Assembly: GCF_014196335.1 (NCBI RefSeq)
Contig: NZ_JACIDM010000001.1
Location: 248,001 to 312,000 of the forward strand
Source: Brevundimonas lenta
GTDB taxonomy: Bacteria > Pseudomonadota > Alphaproteobacteria > Caulobacterales > Caulobacteraceae
Direction: 5' to 3'
DNA: 64,000 nucleotides
Part shown: positions 27,239-38,157 of the stretch, piece after piece
Layout of the letters: every line of letters starts with the position of its first letter
Numbering within the stretch: the first letter of the stretch is position 1
Notes under the pieces: model-generated
The model's input: the letters and a program-made list of their open reading frames with translations, nothing else
Database searches by the model: none
What the model was told of the DNA's origin: nothing
Program-made: the position numbers and the translations under genes

Positions 27239-27305
27239 GGGGGTCTGTTCCGGTCGGATGTTCGCGCGGGCCTATAGACCGAAGCCGGCGATCCGGCAAG
27301 AAACC

Positions 27306-27323
27306 CATAAAGATATCCTTATG
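27306..27323. promoter_or_regulatory. 18-base near-perfect palindrome upstream of ahcY
   Basis: CATAAAGATATCCTTATG reads almost identically on both strands (16 of 18 positions symmetrical, centre GATATC). It sits in the divergent gap between ahcY and an amidohydrolase gene. In Proteobacteria the methionine-cycle genes, ahcY among them, are often controlled by the ArsR-family repressor SahR, which binds AT-rich palindromes. Assignment to SahR is inference; no such regulator gene is in the window. Confidence 0.55.
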
Positions 27324-27400
27324 TGTTTGGCGTTTCCGACCGCTGGCGAAGCGCCCTGATCTCTGCTCTGGTGCCCGCCTGTTCATTGGGGGATGCGGGT

Positions 27401-28732
27401 ATGAACCGTCTTGCAGCGGGTCTTCTGGGTGTGGCCGCGTCGGCGCTGATCGCCGGCGCCGCGTGGGCGCAGGAGGCGGCTCCGGCGACGGAAGGGCCGG
27501 TGACCCTGATCCAGGCCGGTCGCCTGCTGGATCGCCCGGGCCGGGCGCCGCGCGGGCCCTCGACCCTGGTGGTGCGCGACGGACGGATCGTCGAGATCCG
27601 CGACGGCTTCGTCGACGCCTCGGCCTTCCCCGGCGCGACGGTCATCGACCAGCGCGAGCGCTTCGTACTGCCGGGCCTGATCGACAGCCATGTGCACCTG
27701 GTCAACGATCTGGGCGGCCAGGCGGGCTTCCTGTCCGGCGTCACCGACAATCTGCCGGTCCATGCCTACAGCGCCGCCGAGAACGCGCGGAAGACGCTGA
27801 TGGCGGGCTTCACCACCGTGCGGAACCTGGGCGACGAGGGCGGGGTCACGCTTGCGCTGTCGGACGAGACGGCGGCCCACCGCCTGCCCGGACCGCGCAT
27901 CATCGACGCGGGCATGAGCATCTCGACGACCTCGGGCCACATGGACGGTCGGCTGGGCTTCAACGACGACTTCCGCGACACCATTCCGCACGACAACGTC
28001 TGCAACGGCGTCGAGAGCTGCCGCGAGGCGGTGCGCATCCAGGTCGGCCGCGGCGCCGACGTGATCAAGATCGCCACCACCGGCGGGGTGAACAGCCGCA
28101 TCGGCGCCGGCGTCGGCGCGCAGATGTTCGAGGACGAGGCCCGCGCCCTGATCGACACCGCGCACCTGTACGGCCTGAAGGTCGCGGTTCACGCCCACGG
28201 CGCGGACGGCATCGACATGGCGCTGCGGCTGGGCGCGGACTCGATCGAGCACGGCACCATCTTCGACGACGACACCATCCGGCTGTTCCGCGAGAGCGGC
28301 GCCTATTACGTCCCGACCCTGTCGACGGTGAACGGTTACATCGAGCGTCTGGCGGCCGATCCGAACGCCTATCCGCCCGAGGTGCTGCCGAAGATCCGCT
28401 GGCGCATCGAGATCACCGGCCGCTCGCTGGAGCGGGCGGTGCCGGCGGGCGTGAAGATCGCCTTCGGGACCGACGCCGGGGTGTCGAAGCACGGCCGCAA
28501 CGCCGACGAGTTCGCCCTGATGGTTCAGCACGGCATGACGCCGATGACGGCGATCGAGGCGGCGACGGTGAACGCGGCCGACCTGCTGGGGCTGTCGGCC
28601 GAGGTGGGCACGCTGGAGCCCGGCAAGCGCGCCGACGTCATCGCGGTGGACGGTGATCCCCTGACCGATGTGACGGTGCTGACCGACGTGGACTTCGTGA
28701 TGCGCGACGGCCGGGTCTATCGAAGCGAGTGA
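27401..28732 (+). CDS. Exported amidohydrolase (Xaa-Pro dipeptidase/imidazolonepropionase-like)
   Basis: A 443-residue amidohydrolase-superfamily enzyme with a signal peptide (cut near AWA-QE). Metal ligands are visible: [11 protein letters not shown] (HxH), the lysine in [21 protein letters not shown], the Ser-Ile-Glu-His in [12 protein letters not shown], and a late GTDAGV Asp. The C-terminal [16 protein letters not shown] is typical. ATG 27401 is preferred over the frame start at 27323, which crosses the palindrome. It is a complete, probably active enzyme, third of its superfamily in the window; the substrate is unassigned. Confidence 0.9.
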   Translation: MNRLAAGLLGVAASALIAGAAWAQEAAPATEGPVTLIQAGRLLDRPGRAPRGPSTLVVRDGRIVEIRDGFVDASAFPGATVIDQRERFVLPGLIDSHVHLVNDLGGQAGFLSGVTDNLPVHAYSAAENARKTLMAGFTTVRNLGDEGGVTLALSDETAAHRLPGPRIIDAGMSISTTSGHMDGRLGFNDDFRDTIPHDNVCNGVESCREAVRIQVGRGADVIKIATTGGVNSRIGAGVGAQMFEDEARALIDTAHLYGLKVAVHAHGADGIDMALRLGADSIEHGTIFDDDTIRLFRESGAYYVPTLSTVNGYIERLAADPNAYPPEVLPKIRWRIEITGRSLERAVPAGVKIAFGTDAGVSKHGRNADEFALMVQHGMTPMTAIEAATVNAADLLGLSAEVGTLEPGKRADVIAVDGDPLTDVTVLTDVDFVMRDGRVYRSE

Positions 28733-28779
28733 CCCGGACCGGGTTGGCGGGCGTGGCGGGTGCGGCTAAGCACCCCGCC

Positions 28780-29775
28780 ATGACCTCCCCCCACGTCACC
28801 CCCCGCCACGACTGGACGCTCGAAGAGGTGGAGGCGCTGTTCGCGCGGCCCTTCATGGAGCTGGTCTATGACGCCGCCACAGTGCACCGGACCTGGTTCG
28901 ATCCGTCCGAGGTGCAGAAGAGCCAGCTGCTGTCGATCAAGACCGGCGGATGCGCCGAGAACTGCGGCTACTGCTCGCAGTCGGCCAGCTTCAGGACCGG
29001 GCTGAAGGCCGAGAAGCTGATGGAGACCTCGGCCGTTCTGGCCGAGGCGATGGCGGCGAAGGCCGGCGGCGCGTCGCGGTTCTGCATGGGCGCGGCGTGG
29101 CGGGAGCTGAAGGATCGCGACACGCCGAAGCTGGCGGCGATGATCTCGGGCGTGAAGGCGCTGGGTCTGGAGACCTGCGCCACCCTGGGGATGCTGACGG
29201 CGGATCAGGCGAAGCAGCTGAAGGCGGCAGGCCTCGACTACTACAACCACAACCTCGACACCGGGCCGGAGTATTACGCCGAGGTCGTGACCACCCGGAC
29301 CTACGCGGACCGGCTGGACACCCTGCAGCACGTGCGGGACGCGGGCATGTCGACCTGCTGCGGCGGCATCGTCGGCATGGGCGAGGCGCGGCGGGATCGT
29401 GCGGGGCTGCTGCACGCCCTGGCCACCCTGCCGCAGCATCCCGACAGCCTGCCGGTGAATGCGCTGGTGCCGGTGACCGGCACGCCGCTGGGCGAGCGGG
29501 TGAAGCGGGAGGGGGAGATCGATCCGATCGAGTTCGTCCGCACGGTAGCCGTGGCGCGGCTGGTCTGTCCGAAGGCGATGGTGCGGCTGTCGGCCGGGCG
29601 CGAGACGATGAGCCCGGAGATGCAGGCGCTGTGCTTCCTGGCCGGAGCCAACTCGATCTTCGTCGGCGGCAAGCTGCTGACCACACCCAATCCCGAACAG
29701 GACGAGGACGCCCGGCTGTTCGCCCTTCTGGATCTGCGGCCCATGGAGCCGGCCGCGGCCGTAGCGGCGGCCTGA
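28780..29775 (+). CDS. bioB: Biotin synthase
   Basis: A 331-residue radical-SAM enzyme that inserts sulphur into dethiobiotin. The iron-sulphur motif [12 protein letters not shown] (CxxxCxxC) near residues 60-70 binds the 4Fe-4S cluster. YNHNLDT, the 2Fe-2S site Arg in VRLSAGRE, and [17 protein letters not shown] complete the signature. No other biotin genes are in the window. It lies 47 bases after the amidohydrolase gene and might be read from the same transcript. Confidence 0.97.
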   Translation: MTSPHVTPRHDWTLEEVEALFARPFMELVYDAATVHRTWFDPSEVQKSQLLSIKTGGCAENCGYCSQSASFRTGLKAEKLMETSAVLAEAMAAKAGGASRFCMGAAWRELKDRDTPKLAAMISGVKALGLETCATLGMLTADQAKQLKAAGLDYYNHNLDTGPEYYAEVVTTRTYADRLDTLQHVRDAGMSTCCGGIVGMGEARRDRAGLLHALATLPQHPDSLPVNALVPVTGTPLGERVKREGEIDPIEFVRTVAVARLVCPKAMVRLSAGRETMSPEMQALCFLAGANSIFVGGKLLTTPNPEQDEDARLFALLDLRPMEPAAAVAAA

Positions 29776-29784
29776 CACGGAAAA

Positions 29785-29811
29785 CCGCCCCTCCGTCCGG
29801 TGGAGAGGCGG
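29785..29811 (-). terminator. Hairpin between bioB and a convergent gene
   Basis: CCGCCCCTCC (29785-29794) pairs with GGAGAGGCGG (29802-29811), with one mismatch. On the minus strand it is followed by TTTT, so it is a reasonable terminator for the exported-protein gene and could also stop bioB transcripts. Confidence 0.6.
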
Positions 29812-29836
29812 CTCCCGGCCCCCACGCGCTGACGGA

Positions 29837-30229
29837 TCAGCGCGTGTAGTAGTAGTCGGCGATCTCGCAGACGTTGACCCGCATGCGGGTCAGCTCCTGG
29901 CCGTTCGAGAAGCGCGCCTTGAAGTCGTACAGGCAGGCGCCCGAACCATCGTCGATGTTCATCATGATGCTGGCGCCGGCCGAGAGGACGTCCTCGCCGA
30001 GCATGTCTTCCTGCCAGTCCTCGATGCGCGAGTCCGACGCGTAGAAATGCGTCATCGTCCAGCCGGTCTGGTTATGGATGCGCACGCGGCGGTTCATGCC
30101 GTCGCGCGACTGGGGCGCCGAGGCGGCGACCTTGTCAGCGGCGACGAACGGTTCGGCGGTCGCGATGGATGCGGTTCCCAGCGCCGCAACGACGAGGGCG
30201 GCGCGGATGGCGGTCTTGAAGGCGATCAT
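29837..30229 (-). CDS. Small exported protein of unknown function
   Basis: A 130-residue protein with a signal peptide (cut near ATA-EP, residue 26). The mature part contains RVRIHNQTGWTMTHFYASDSR, DMLGEDVLSAGASIMMNIDDG and two cysteines (GACLYDF and NVCEIADYYY), a beta-sandwich-like pattern with a likely disulphide. Similar short exported proteins with GWTMTHFYAS-like motifs occur in alphaproteobacteria without known function. ATG 30229 has GGAGAGACCTG upstream. It is divergent from dnaK. Confidence 0.75.
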   Translation of the reverse strand: MIAFKTAIRAALVVAALGTASIATAEPFVAADKVAASAPQSRDGMNRRVRIHNQTGWTMTHFYASDSRIEDWQEDMLGEDVLSAGASIMMNIDDGSGACLYDFKARFSNGQELTRMRVNVCEIADYYYTR

Positions 30230-30343
30230 CAGGTCTCTCCCCCGGGCCGGATCCCACGCCGGCCCTTTTGCGATTACGTTGTTATGCATGATTTCGAGGC
30301 CCGATTCACCTGACGGGGTCTGACGACTGAATCGCGGCAAGGC

Positions 30344-30371
30344 CTTGCAGGCAGGGGGGTGTTTCCCATAT
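30344..30371 (+). promoter_or_regulatory. Sigma-32-type heat-shock promoter for dnaK
   Basis: CTTGCAG (30344-30350) and CCCATAT (30365-30371), 14 bases apart, fit the RpoH consensus (CTTGAAA, 11-16 bases, CCCATnT) closely. It lies about 155 bases upstream of the dnaK start, leaving a leader of roughly 145 bases. No CIRCE repeat was seen in the gap 30230-30524. Confidence 0.72.
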
Positions 30372-30524
30372 CGGCGACAACCGCCGGAAAACCCCGCTGT
30401 TCGTGGGGCTTTGCGGCTGCCAACGTATCAACCACCAGACCCCGACATCGGGGGCGGTCACGCGCGGCGCTTCGCTTTACAAGGCCGCCGCACCGCCCGC
30501 TGAAATGGAGTGAAAGACCAACCT

Positions 30525-32435
<1,911 letters not shown>

Positions 32436-32461
32436 GCCACACCGCCTGCGCAAACGCTACG

Positions 32462-32493
32462 CCCCCGCTTGCATCGCAAGCGGGGGTTCGTTT
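32462..32493 (+). terminator. Terminator between dnaK and dnaJ
   Basis: CCCCCGCTTGC (32462-32472) pairs perfectly with GCAAGCGGGGG (32476-32486) around ATC, followed by TTCGTTT. It would limit read-through into dnaJ and so set the DnaK to DnaJ ratio. Confidence 0.82.
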
Positions 32494-32603
32494 CATAAAA
32501 CTTGCATCATCGGATCGGGCGCCCATGTCAGCCCGGTCACCGTTTCGCTTGATCGCCGGGAACAGGCGCAGGGCGAATTCGAGAGTAAGAGGACGAACGC
32601 CGC

Positions 32604-33797
32604 ATGGCGCGAGACTATTACGAGGTTCTGGGCGTCGAGCGGACGATCGACGCCGCCGGCCTGAAATCGGCCTATCGCAAGCTGGCGATGGAGCATCACC
32701 CTGACCGGAACGGCGGGTGTGACGACGCCATGGCCCGCTTCAAGGAAATCTCCGAAGCCTATTCGGTGCTGTCCGACGACCAGAAGCGCGCCGCCTATGA
32801 TCGCTTCGGCCATGCCGGGGTGAACGGCGGCGGGGGCGGCAACCCCTTCGGCCAGGGCCAGGGCTTCGCCGACGTCAACGACATCTTCTCGCAGGTCTTC
32901 GGCGACGCGTTCGGCGACGTCTTCGGCGGCCGTGCGGGCGGCGCACGCCAGAGCGGGCCGCGCCGCGGCTCGGACCTGCGCTACGACCTCGAGATCACGC
33001 TGGAGCAGGCCTACAAGGGCGCCGACGTCGAGATTTCCGTCCCGACCACCGCCACCTGCGACAGCTGCGACGGCACGGGCGCCAAGAAGGGCACCAAGCC
33101 GCAAAGCTGCACCACCTGCCAGGGCGCCGGACGCGTGCGGTCGGCCAACGGCTTCTTCCAGGTCGAGCGCACCTGCCCCCGCTGCGGCGGCAACGGCCAG
33201 ATGATCGCCGACCCCTGCACCACCTGCCACGGGCATGGCCAGGTGCGGAAGAACCGCAAGCTGCAGCTGAAGATTCCCGCCGGCGTCGACGACGGCTCGC
33301 GCATCCGCCTGTCGGGCGAGGGCGACGCGGGCCAGCGCGGCGGTCCGCGCGGCGACCTGTACGTCTTCGTCTCTGTGACCCCGCACGAGCTGTTCGAGCG
33401 CGACAACCTGGATCTGCTGGTCACCGTGCCCGTGGGTATGACGGTGGCGGCGCTGGGCGGCGAGATCGACGCGCCCTGCCTGACCTCCGAGGCCTGCGAC
33501 GGCCGCTGCAAGGCGCCGGTGTCGGTCCCCGCGGGATCCCAGACCGGCAAGACCGTGCGTATCCGCGGCAAGGGCATGCCGCATCTGAACGGCAAGAACC
33601 GCGGCGACCTGGTGGTCGAGCTGTTCGTCGAGACGCCGACCGACCTGACGGCCCGCCAGAAGGAGCTGCTGGAAGAACTGGCGGCTTCGCTGGGCGAGAC
33701 CCAGACGCCCAAGAACGCCTCGTTCGCGGGCAAGGCCAAGCGCTTCTGGGCCGACATCCTGGGCGCCGAGCCCGGGTCGAAAGAAACGGCCCAGTGA
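32604..33797 (+). CDS. dnaJ: Co-chaperone DnaJ (Hsp40, type I)
   Basis: A 397-residue DnaJ that delivers clients to DnaK and stimulates its ATPase. It has the J domain with HPD (MEHHPDRN), a Gly/Phe stretch (GGGGGNPFGQGQGF), and the zinc domain with four CxxCxGxG repeats (CDSCDGTG, CTTCQGAG, CPRCGGNG, CTTCHGHG). C-terminal peptide-binding domains follow. Unusual is a Cys-containing insert in the C-terminal region (APCLTSEACDGRCKAPV, about 289-305), with three extra cysteines beyond the zinc domain. It is on the same strand as dnaK, 168 bases downstream. Confidence 0.98.
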   Translation: MARDYYEVLGVERTIDAAGLKSAYRKLAMEHHPDRNGGCDDAMARFKEISEAYSVLSDDQKRAAYDRFGHAGVNGGGGGNPFGQGQGFADVNDIFSQVFGDAFGDVFGGRAGGARQSGPRRGSDLRYDLEITLEQAYKGADVEISVPTTATCDSCDGTGAKKGTKPQSCTTCQGAGRVRSANGFFQVERTCPRCGGNGQMIADPCTTCHGHGQVRKNRKLQLKIPAGVDDGSRIRLSGEGDAGQRGGPRGDLYVFVSVTPHELFERDNLDLLVTVPVGMTVAALGGEIDAPCLTSEACDGRCKAPVSVPAGSQTGKTVRIRGKGMPHLNGKNRGDLVVELFVETPTDLTARQKELLEELAASLGETQTPKNASFAGKAKRFWADILGAEPGSKETAQ

Positions 33798-33816
33798 GTC
33801 TGCCGGGGGGCAATCG

Positions 33817-34566
33817 ATGAGCGCCATCTTCCACGCCGGCATCTCCGGCGCCCGGGGTCGCATGGGCCGCGCCGTTTCGGCGGTTCTGGACGCCCGCGAG
33901 GATGTGGTCGTGGCCGCCCGCTACGATCGGGGCGAACACCCCGACCTGTCGCTATGCGACGTGATCATCGACTTCTCGACCCCTGACGCCTCGGTGGAGC
34001 TGGCCCAGGCCTGCGCCGCGCGCGGCGGGCCGGCGCTGGTGATCGGTTCGACCGGCTTCTCGCCTGAACAGGACGCCGAGATTCTGAAGGCGTCCGAGAC
34101 CGTCGCCATCGTGCGCAGCGGAAACTTCTCGCTGGGCGTCAACATCCTGATCGGCCTGGTCGAGCACGCCGCCCAGCGGCTGGACGGGCGCGACTGGGAT
34201 ATCGAGATCAGCGAAGCGCACCACCGTCGCAAGGCGGACGCGCCCTCCGGCACCGCCCTGATGCTGGGCGAGGCCGCCGCCAACGGCCGGGGCGAGGACC
34301 TGGAGGACGTGCGCACGGCGCCGTACGACGGCATCACCGGCGCGCGCGAAAGCGGCAAGATCGGCTTCTCGTCGCTGCGCGCGGGCGGGATCATCGGCGA
34401 GCACACGGTGATGTTCGCGTCCGACGACGAGGTTCTGACCCTCAGCCACTCGGCCATCGACCGCTCGCTCTTCGCCAAGGGCGCTGTGGCGGCCGCGGCA
34501 TGGGTGCGCAGTCGCAAGCCGGGCCTCTACGATATGCAGGACGTGCTCGGTTTCAGACAGGCTTGA
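33817..34566 (+). CDS. dapB: 4-hydroxy-tetrahydrodipicolinate reductase
   Basis: A 249-residue DapB, catalysing the second committed step of the diaminopimelate/lysine pathway and so feeding cell-wall synthesis. The nucleotide loop is GISGARGRMGRAV, and the catalytic signature EAHHRRKADAPSGTAL is intact, with SLRAGGIIGEHTVMF near the end. The start lies 19 bases after dnaJ. A bulged hairpin (34566-34591) after the stop has no T-run. Confidence 0.97.
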   Translation: MSAIFHAGISGARGRMGRAVSAVLDAREDVVVAARYDRGEHPDLSLCDVIIDFSTPDASVELAQACAARGGPALVIGSTGFSPEQDAEILKASETVAIVRSGNFSLGVNILIGLVEHAAQRLDGRDWDIEISEAHHRRKADAPSGTALMLGEAAANGRGEDLEDVRTAPYDGITGARESGKIGFSSLRAGGIIGEHTVMFASDDEVLTLSHSAIDRSLFAKGAVAAAAWVRSRKPGLYDMQDVLGFRQA

Positions 34567-34774
34567 TCCAGGGCAGGCTCACGCCTGCCTGGGGCGCTAT
34601 CGCTCGCGACGCGGTCGCTCGCTGCTTGAGCGCAAACTCCGATTACAGCCGTCAGTAAACGCGAGGCCGCCCCCGGGTCCGACCTTCGGTCGGCCCGAGG
34701 ACAGGCTATGGTCGGGAGGTCCCGAAGGGCCGACGGTCCGCGGCCCACAAAAATGAACTGAGGACCTCCGGTCG

Positions 34775-35149
34775 TCAGTGCGCGTGCTGTTTCTGTTTGT
34801 GGCCGGCCTTGCCGATGCCGGTGACCAGCGACTTGATCAGGAAGAACAGGGCGATGACGATCGCGTAGCCCAGGAACAGGCCGAGCAACGTCATCCAGAA
34901 GGTGACCGTCAGAAGCGGCGGAAGGTAGAAGGATCCGCCGTCCAGAACCGGGCGTACGACGTCGATCGCCACATGGGCGATGGCCGCCCCGAGGGCCGAC
35001 GCCCACAATCGGTTCCACGCGGGCATCAGAAGCGCCGCAATCACCGCAATCAGCAGACCTGTAACCTGGTTGACCCCGTCGAACCCGCCCTGCGCCAGCC
35101 CAAAGAGGGCTGACAGGAAAGCGCCGATCGAATCGATGAGGGACTCCAT
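34775..35149 (-). CDS. Small polytopic membrane protein, unknown
   Basis: A 124-residue protein with three or four hydrophobic segments (about 8-20, 28-48, 52-66 and 79-108) and a basic, His-rich C-terminus (GKAGHKQKQHAH). I do not recognise a family. A CtrA-like sequence and GANTC sites lie about 50-60 bases upstream of its start, suggesting cell-cycle control. The gap to dapB (34567-34774) holds several short hairpins and no gene. Confidence 0.7.
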   Translation of the reverse strand: MESLIDSIGAFLSALFGLAQGGFDGVNQVTGLLIAVIAALLMPAWNRLWASALGAAIAHVAIDVVRPVLDGGSFYLPPLLTVTFWMTLLGLFLGYAIVIALFFLIKSLVTGIGKAGHKQKQHAH

Positions 35150-35195
35150 ACGCCGACCTCCTTCATATGGCCGAGCTTGGACTCGGGAAGTTGGG

Positions 35196-35210
35196 TTAAC
35201 GCCGGTTTAC
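35196..35210. promoter_or_regulatory. CtrA-like binding site
   Basis: TTAACGCCGGTTTAC fits TTAA-N7-TTAA at 7 of 8 specified bases. It lies 47-61 bases upstream of the small membrane protein gene that starts at 35149. GANTC methylation sites flank it (GACTC 35180-35184 and GATTC at about 35213). This combination is typical of CtrA/CcrM-controlled promoters in Caulobacter relatives. A single site can arise by chance. Confidence 0.45.
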
Positions 35211-35222
35211 CAGATTCGCTCC

Positions 35223-35672
35223 CTATCGGCCTGTGGAACCGAAGCCGCCGGCGCCGCGCGCGGTTTCATCCAGGGTGTCGACCTGGAGCATGGTCGCCTG
35301 TTCGTGGCGGGCGATGACCATCTGGGCGATGCGTTCGCCACGGCGGATGACGAAAGGCTCGTGGCCGAGATTGGCGAGAATGACGCCCACTTCGCCGCGA
35401 TAGTCGCTGTCGATGGTGCCGGGCGAGTTCAGGCAGGTGACGCCGTGCTTGAGCGCGAGGCCCGAACGGGGCCGCACCTGCGCCTCGAAGCCCTGTTCCA
35501 GCGCGATCTTCAGGCCCGTGGGGACCAGGGCCCGCGCGCGGGGCGCGAGGGTCAGGGGCTGGTCGTCGGGCACCGCCGCGCGCAGGTCCATGCCGGCCGA
35601 GCCCGTGGTCTCATAGGCCGGAAGCGGCAGACCTTCGGCATGCGGCAGGCGTTCGACGCGAACGGTCGTCAT
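35223..35672 (-). CDS. dut: Deoxyuridine triphosphatase (dUTPase)
   Basis: A 149-residue trimeric dUTPase that converts dUTP to dUMP and keeps uracil out of DNA. The five motifs are visible: [39 protein letters not shown] and the C-terminal [13 protein letters not shown] 35672 is chosen; upstream frame is unconserved. It lies 13 bases downstream of coaBC on the same strand, a common alphaproteobacterial pair. Confidence 0.98.
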   Translation of the reverse strand: MTTVRVERLPHAEGLPLPAYETTGSAGMDLRAAVPDDQPLTLAPRARALVPTGLKIALEQGFEAQVRPRSGLALKHGVTCLNSPGTIDSDYRGEVGVILANLGHEPFVIRRGERIAQMVIARHEQATMLQVDTLDETARGAGGFGSTGR

Positions 35673-35685
35673 GGGCGGTGTTTCC

Positions 35686-36912
35686 TCAGGCCTTGAAGTG
35701 GTCGGCGATGCGGGCGGCCAGTTTGCGGGCCACCTCGGTCTTGGACTGGCGCGGCCAGCTTTCATCGCCGGCGTCGCGGGTGAACAGGGTGACGGTGTTG
35801 CCGTCGGCGCCGAAGACGTCGTCGGAAACGTCATTGCCGACGATCCAGTCGCAGCCCTTGCGCGACAGCTTGGCGCGGGCGTTGGCCTCCAGATCGCTGG
35901 TCTCGGCGGCGAAGCCGATCACCAGTTTCGGACGCGACTTTCCGGGCGCGGAGACGCTGGCGAGGATGTCGGGGTTTTCGATCAACGCCAGCGAGGGCGG
36001 GCCGCCGGGGGCCTTCTTGAGCTTGCCGGAGGCCACGCCGTCGACGCGCCAATCGGCGACGGCGGCGCTCATCACCGCGATGTCGGCCGGCAGGGCCGCC
36101 TCGACCGCGGCCTTCATCTCGCGCGCGGTCTCGACCGGCACGCGGTCGACGCCGATGGGGGCCGACAGGGCGACGGGGCCTGAGATCAGGGTGACCCGGG
36201 CGCCGAGGTCGGCGAGCGCCTGGGCGATGGCATAGCCCTGTTTGCCGCTGGAGCGGTTGGTGAGACCGCGCACGGGGTCGATGGGCTCGAAGGTAGGTCC
36301 GGCGGTCACGACCGCCCTGCGGCCCGCCAGGGGACGTCCGTCGGGGCCGGCCAGGAGGGCGGCGATGGCCTCCATAATGGCGGGCGGCTCGGCCATACGG
36401 CCAGGACCGAACTCGCCGCAGGCCATCTCGCCCTCGTCGGGGCCGACGACGGCGACGCCATGGAAGCCGTCAAAGCCCTTCAGACGCTCGACATTGGCCT
36501 GGACGGCGGGGTGCAGCCACATGCGCACATTCATCGCCGGCGCCAGCAGGACGCGCTTGTCAGTGGCCAGAAGGGTGGTCGAGGCGAGGTCGTCGGCGAA
36601 GCCGTTGGCGGCCTTGGCGATCAGGCCGGCTGTGGCCGGGGCCACCACCACCAGATCGGCCCATCGCGAGAGTTCGATATGGCCCATGGCCGTCTCGTCC
36701 TCGGGCATGAACAGGTCCTGGCGGACCGGGCGACCCGTCAGAGCGGCCAGCGACATGGGGGTGACGAACTCGGCGCCCGCGGCGGTGAGCACGCTCATCA
36801 CCTCGGCGCCGGCCTTCCTGAGCAGGCGCACCACCTCCAGCGCCTTGTAGGCGGCGATGCCGCCGCCGACGATCAGCAGGACCTTGCGTCCGGACAGCGA
36901 AGCCGTGGTCAT
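35686..36912 (-). CDS. coaBC: Bifunctional phosphopantothenoylcysteine decarboxylase/synthetase
   Basis: A 408-residue CoaBC, two consecutive steps of coenzyme A synthesis. The N-terminal flavin decarboxylase domain has [19 protein letters not shown], the active-site His in [24 protein letters not shown] and APAMNVRMW. The C-terminal synthetase domain has [32 protein letters not shown] and VGFAAET. The pair with dut suggests an operon. Confidence 0.97.
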   Translation of the reverse strand: MTTASLSGRKVLLIVGGGIAAYKALEVVRLLRKAGAEVMSVLTAAGAEFVTPMSLAALTGRPVRQDLFMPEDETAMGHIELSRWADLVVVAPATAGLIAKAANGFADDLASTTLLATDKRVLLAPAMNVRMWLHPAVQANVERLKGFDGFHGVAVVGPDEGEMACGEFGPGRMAEPPAIMEAIAALLAGPDGRPLAGRRAVVTAGPTFEPIDPVRGLTNRSSGKQGYAIAQALADLGARVTLISGPVALSAPIGVDRVPVETAREMKAAVEAALPADIAVMSAAVADWRVDGVASGKLKKAPGGPPSLALIENPDILASVSAPGKSRPKLVIGFAAETSDLEANARAKLSRKGCDWIVGNDVSDDVFGADGNTVTLFTRDAGDESWPRQSKTEVARKLAARIADHFKA

Positions 36913-37032
36913 GCCGATGATCTAGCGATGCGCCCGCCGAACGTCGAGAGAGGCCGTCGCAAAATGGAACATTGCAAGAACAAGAAACCTGTGGTTATCG
37001 TCTTCGCCGGTGGGTTGCAACGGGAGGGTGCA

Positions 37033-37548
37033 ATGAAACGTATGATCACAATTACGAGCGCGGCGACGATCCTGCTGGGGCTGGCGGCGTGCGGCGACGG
37101 CGGGTCGGCGGTCGAGACGCGGGACCGGGCTCCGGCCGGTTCAGCCGCGGCCATGGCGGCGGAAACGTCCGGCGGAGCGGTCGAGGCGGTCGAGGCGGCG
37201 CCCGAAAAGGCGCGGACGGTGCTGACCGGCAACCGGCGGGAGAGCGTCGACGAGAAGGTGGCGCGCCTGTTCGAGCGCAACGGCGCGGATTTCGGGGCGC
37301 GGTCGGCCGGCGACTATCTGGACAAGGTGCAGCGCTTCACCTCGAACCCGCCGGCGGGCACGGAGCGGGTGGAGCGGCCGAACGGCGACGTGCTGCTGTA
37401 CCAGGCCTCGACCAACACCTTTGCGGTGGTGTCGCGCGACGGCGTGCCCAAGACGATGTTCAAGCCGCGCGACGGTGCCAGCTACTGGGTGCAGCAGAAA
37501 ACCGCCGCGCCTGAATTCGGGCGGCGGCGCAGCGCGTCGCAGAACTGA
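37033..37548 (+). CDS. Lipoprotein of unknown function
   Basis: A 171-residue protein with a lipoprotein signal (ILLGLAAC, Cys at about 20), an Ala/Glu-rich linker, and a C-terminal domain with FERNGADFGARSAGDYLDKVQRFTSNPP and NGDVLLYQASTNTFAVVSRDGVPKTMFKP. Similar domains are called conserved hypothetical in alphaproteobacteria. The ribosome site is GGGAGG before ATG 37033. It is convergent with the XRE gene. Confidence 0.75.
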   Translation: MKRMITITSAATILLGLAACGDGGSAVETRDRAPAGSAAAMAAETSGGAVEAVEAAPEKARTVLTGNRRESVDEKVARLFERNGADFGARSAGDYLDKVQRFTSNPPAGTERVERPNGDVLLYQASTNTFAVVSRDGVPKTMFKPRDGASYWVQQKTAAPEFGRRRSASQN

Positions 37549-37569
37549 GGGGTTCGAAGGGCGAGGACG

Positions 37570-37986
37570 TCAGTCCTCGTCCGTCTCCTTGCGGTCGGCC
37601 ATGTCGCGGATCAGTTCGAGCGCCAGCTTTTGCTGGCGGGTCGACAGCTGGGGCGCGAGGCGGCTGATCTCGATAGTGTAGCGGGTGGCGGGGAAGTCGT
37701 GGTCGAAGTCCGATCCGCCTTCGGCCAGGCCGGCGATCTGGGCCCCGCTGAGGCCCTCGAAGAAGTAGCCGATGTCGACCTTGAAGAAGCGGGCGATGTC
37801 CCACAGCTTCGACGCCGAGATCCGGTTGGCGCCCTTTTCGTATTTCTGGATCTGCTGGAACGTCAGTCCGAGAGCGCGGCCGAGATCGCTCTGATTGTAT
37901 CCGAGCGCCAGTCGCTTTTCGCAAACCCTGCGGCCCACGTGCCGGTCCACCGGATGAGGACCTTCCTCGCCCTTGCCTCTGGCCAT
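37570..37986 (-). CDS. XRE-family transcriptional regulator
   Basis: A 138-residue regulator. The Cro/C1 HTH spans about 20-75: GRRVCEKRLALGYNQSDLGRAL, then LTFQQIQKYEKGANRISASKLWDIARFF. A C-terminal helical tail follows (SRLAPQLSTRQQKLALELIRDM). The FQQIQKYEKGANRISASKL signature is a widespread alphaproteobacterial type, also seen in the regulator at 46003. It lies downstream of lnt on the same strand. Confidence 0.9.
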   Translation of the reverse strand: MARGKGEEGPHPVDRHVGRRVCEKRLALGYNQSDLGRALGLTFQQIQKYEKGANRISASKLWDIARFFKVDIGYFFEGLSGAQIAGLAEGGSDFDHDFPATRYTIEISRLAPQLSTRQQKLALELIRDMADRKETDED

Positions 37987-38157
37987 AGTGACACGCCCTC
38001 TAAGTCGATATCAGCGAAGCCTGAATGCGCTCCGGACGGGCATATGTCATCAAAAATTACGATAACGGGTCCCGCACGCGAAGTTCTGGTTGCGTAACCG
38101 GTTCGCCCCCACCCGGGTTGCGCGAATGTCGATTTTTGGGGACACCCGTAAGGCGAT

